Below are positions 14,126 to 14,963 of a stretch of DNA of 14,963 nucleotides, piece after piece. Every line of letters begins with the position of its first letter. Position 1 is the first letter of the stretch. The stretch is from positions 1-14,963 of the forward strand of contig JARFRL010000074.1 in NCBI GenBank assembly GCA_029287275.1. The letters are read 5' to 3'. The position numbers were made by a program, and so were the translations under genes. The DNA is from Pontiella desulfatans. Lineage in GTDB: Bacteria; Verrucomicrobiota; Kiritimatiellia; Kiritimatiellales; Pontiellaceae. The notes below the pieces were generated by a model, which was not told where the DNA came from, made no database searches, and was given only the letters and a program-made list of their open reading frames with translations.

Positions 14126-14963
14126 TGGCGGGTTGGCTTGGAGCGCTCAAGAAGACCCGAAGCATCATCGGAAAGGTTTTCTCCTCCAAGGTCGACCTCG
14201 AGGATCTGGACGTCGAGGAAATCGAGGAGATCCTCTTGCGCTCCGACGTTCCGGCGCGGTTGACGATGGACATCGTCGACGAGCTCGAATCGCCGTCGCG
14301 CAAGGCCTCCCGCAGGGAGCGGCTCACCGATATGCTGCTCAAAGAACTCGGCGAGGCGCAACCCTACGATTTCGCGCCCGCGAGCGAGCCCCGCGTCGTG
14401 ATGCTGCTCGGCGTCAACGGGTCCGGCAAAACCACCACCGCCGCGAAGCTGGCCAAGCGAGCCTTGGGCCGCGGGCTTAAACCCATGCTGTGCGGTTCCG
14501 ATACGTTCCGCGCCGCGGGGTCCTCCCAGCTCAAGCTCTGGAGCGAACGCGTCGGGTGCGATTTCGTCGGAGGCGAGATGGGCCACGACGCCGCGGGCGT
14601 CGCCTACAACGCCGTCGACGCCGCCATCGAGAAAGGCTGCGACATCGTGCTGGTCGACACCGCGGGGCGCATGCACACCAAAACGCCGCTCATGGACGAG
14701 CTGCCTAAGATGTGCCGATCCATGAACAAACGCCGCGAAGGCGCTCCGGATGAAGTCTGGATGGTCCTCGACGCCTCGCTCGGTCAAAACGCGGTCATTC
14801 AGGCCAAGCAATTCAATGAAGTGGTTCCGCTCACCGGCATCGTCGTCACCAAGCTCGACGGCTCCTCCAAAGCCGGGTTCCTGTTTTCCGCGCGTTCCGA
14901 ACTCAACGTGCCGATTCTTTTCACCGGCTTGGGCGAAGGCGAGGACGACCTCGTCCCGTTCGA
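14125..14963 (+). CDS. ftsY: Signal recognition particle receptor FtsY (3' end outside window)
   Basis: FtsY is the membrane-associated GTPase that receives SRP-bound ribosomes and hands them to the translocon. 279 codons are present; the frame is still open at the edge, just after GLGEGEDDLVPF, so only roughly 10-20 residues are missing. It starts straight with the helical N domain (residues 1-90) and lacks the long acidic A domain of the E. coli protein. G-domain motifs: P-loop GVNGSGKTTT, DTFRAAG, DTAGR and TKLDG. After TKLDG the usual AKGG is SKAG. The start overlaps the nusB stop by one base (TAATG), so translation is coupled. A paralogous SRP protein Ffh is unlikely, because no M-domain linker context is visible and the N-terminal part and GLGEGEDDL ending are FtsY-like. 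Confidence 0.95.
   Translation, partial: MAGWLGALKKTRSIIGKVFSSKVDLEDLDVEEIEEILLRSDVPARLTMDIVDELESPSRKASRRERLTDMLLKELGEAQPYDFAPASEPRVVMLLGVNGSGKTTTAAKLAKRALGRGLKPMLCGSDTFRAAGSSQLKLWSERVGCDFVGGEMGHDAAGVAYNAVDAAIEKGCDIVLVDTAGRMHTKTPLMDELPKMCRSMNKRREGAPDEVWMVLDASLGQNAVIQAKQFNEVVPLTGIVVTKLDGSSKAGFLFSARSELNVPILFTGLGEGEDDLVPF

Noticed and set aside
1..14963. CRISPR array, tRNA, rRNA, insertion sequence, phage or toxin-antitoxin genes
   Set aside because: No regularly spaced repeats, no tRNA-like cloverleaf seen by eye, no transposase, integrase or phage-like protein in any frame.

Overview
The window looks like bacterial chromosome of moderately high GC with two parts: an accessory sugar/glycan-processing region (about 1-10,660) and a housekeeping block (about 10,820-14,963). 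The suggestion of a PVC-superphylum or similar environmental lineage (Lentisphaerota, Kiritimatiellota, Verrucomicrobiota or nearby) is inference. It rests on a secreted DUF1080 protein, an aldo/keto reductase with a Tat-like N-terminus, GH38 mannosidases, and the order ribBA-ribH-nusB-ftsY with an atypical ribH C-terminal half. There are no tRNA or rRNA genes, no insertion sequences and no CRISPR array that I can see.

Layout: the end of an unrecognised gene (1-270) converges on a secreted DUF1080/3-keto-disaccharide hydrolase-like gene (275-904, minus). That gene shares a 94-bp divergent promoter region with an aldo/keto reductase carrying a Tat-like leader (999-1961, plus). Then come a 1001-residue GH38 alpha-mannosidase of the Ams1/MAN2C1 type (2127-5132, plus), a YghZ-like aldo/keto reductase (5129-6112, minus; stop codons overlap by 4 bp), a PAS-SpoIIE type serine phosphatase (6363-7589, minus) and a second, quite different GH38-family protein (7858-10662, plus). 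The second GH38 has His where the family has its catalytic Asp nucleophile.

Three promoter regions (first GH38, YghZ-like reductase, second GH38) carry the same LacI-type palindrome with core AAACGTTT. Two of them share an identical 12-mer, TAAAACGTTTAT. These genes are therefore probably one regulon under a LacI-family regulator encoded outside the window. The likely theme is intracellular processing of mannose-containing or otherwise modified glycosides, with reductases and a keto-sugar hydrolase-like protein alongside.

Housekeeping block: a Rho-independent terminator ends the second GH38 transcript. A candidate promoter for uppP (undecaprenyl-diphosphatase) has its -10 box in that terminator's loop. 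Next comes an FMN riboswitch with a terminator whose 5' arm is exactly complementary to the 5' side of the riboswitch P1 stem, which is a complete attenuation device. It controls ribBA, followed by ribH, nusB and ftsY, which runs off the right edge. The last three junctions are tight (3-bp gap, then a 1-base overlap), so riboflavin synthesis, transcription antitermination and membrane targeting genes may share one FMN-controlled transcript.
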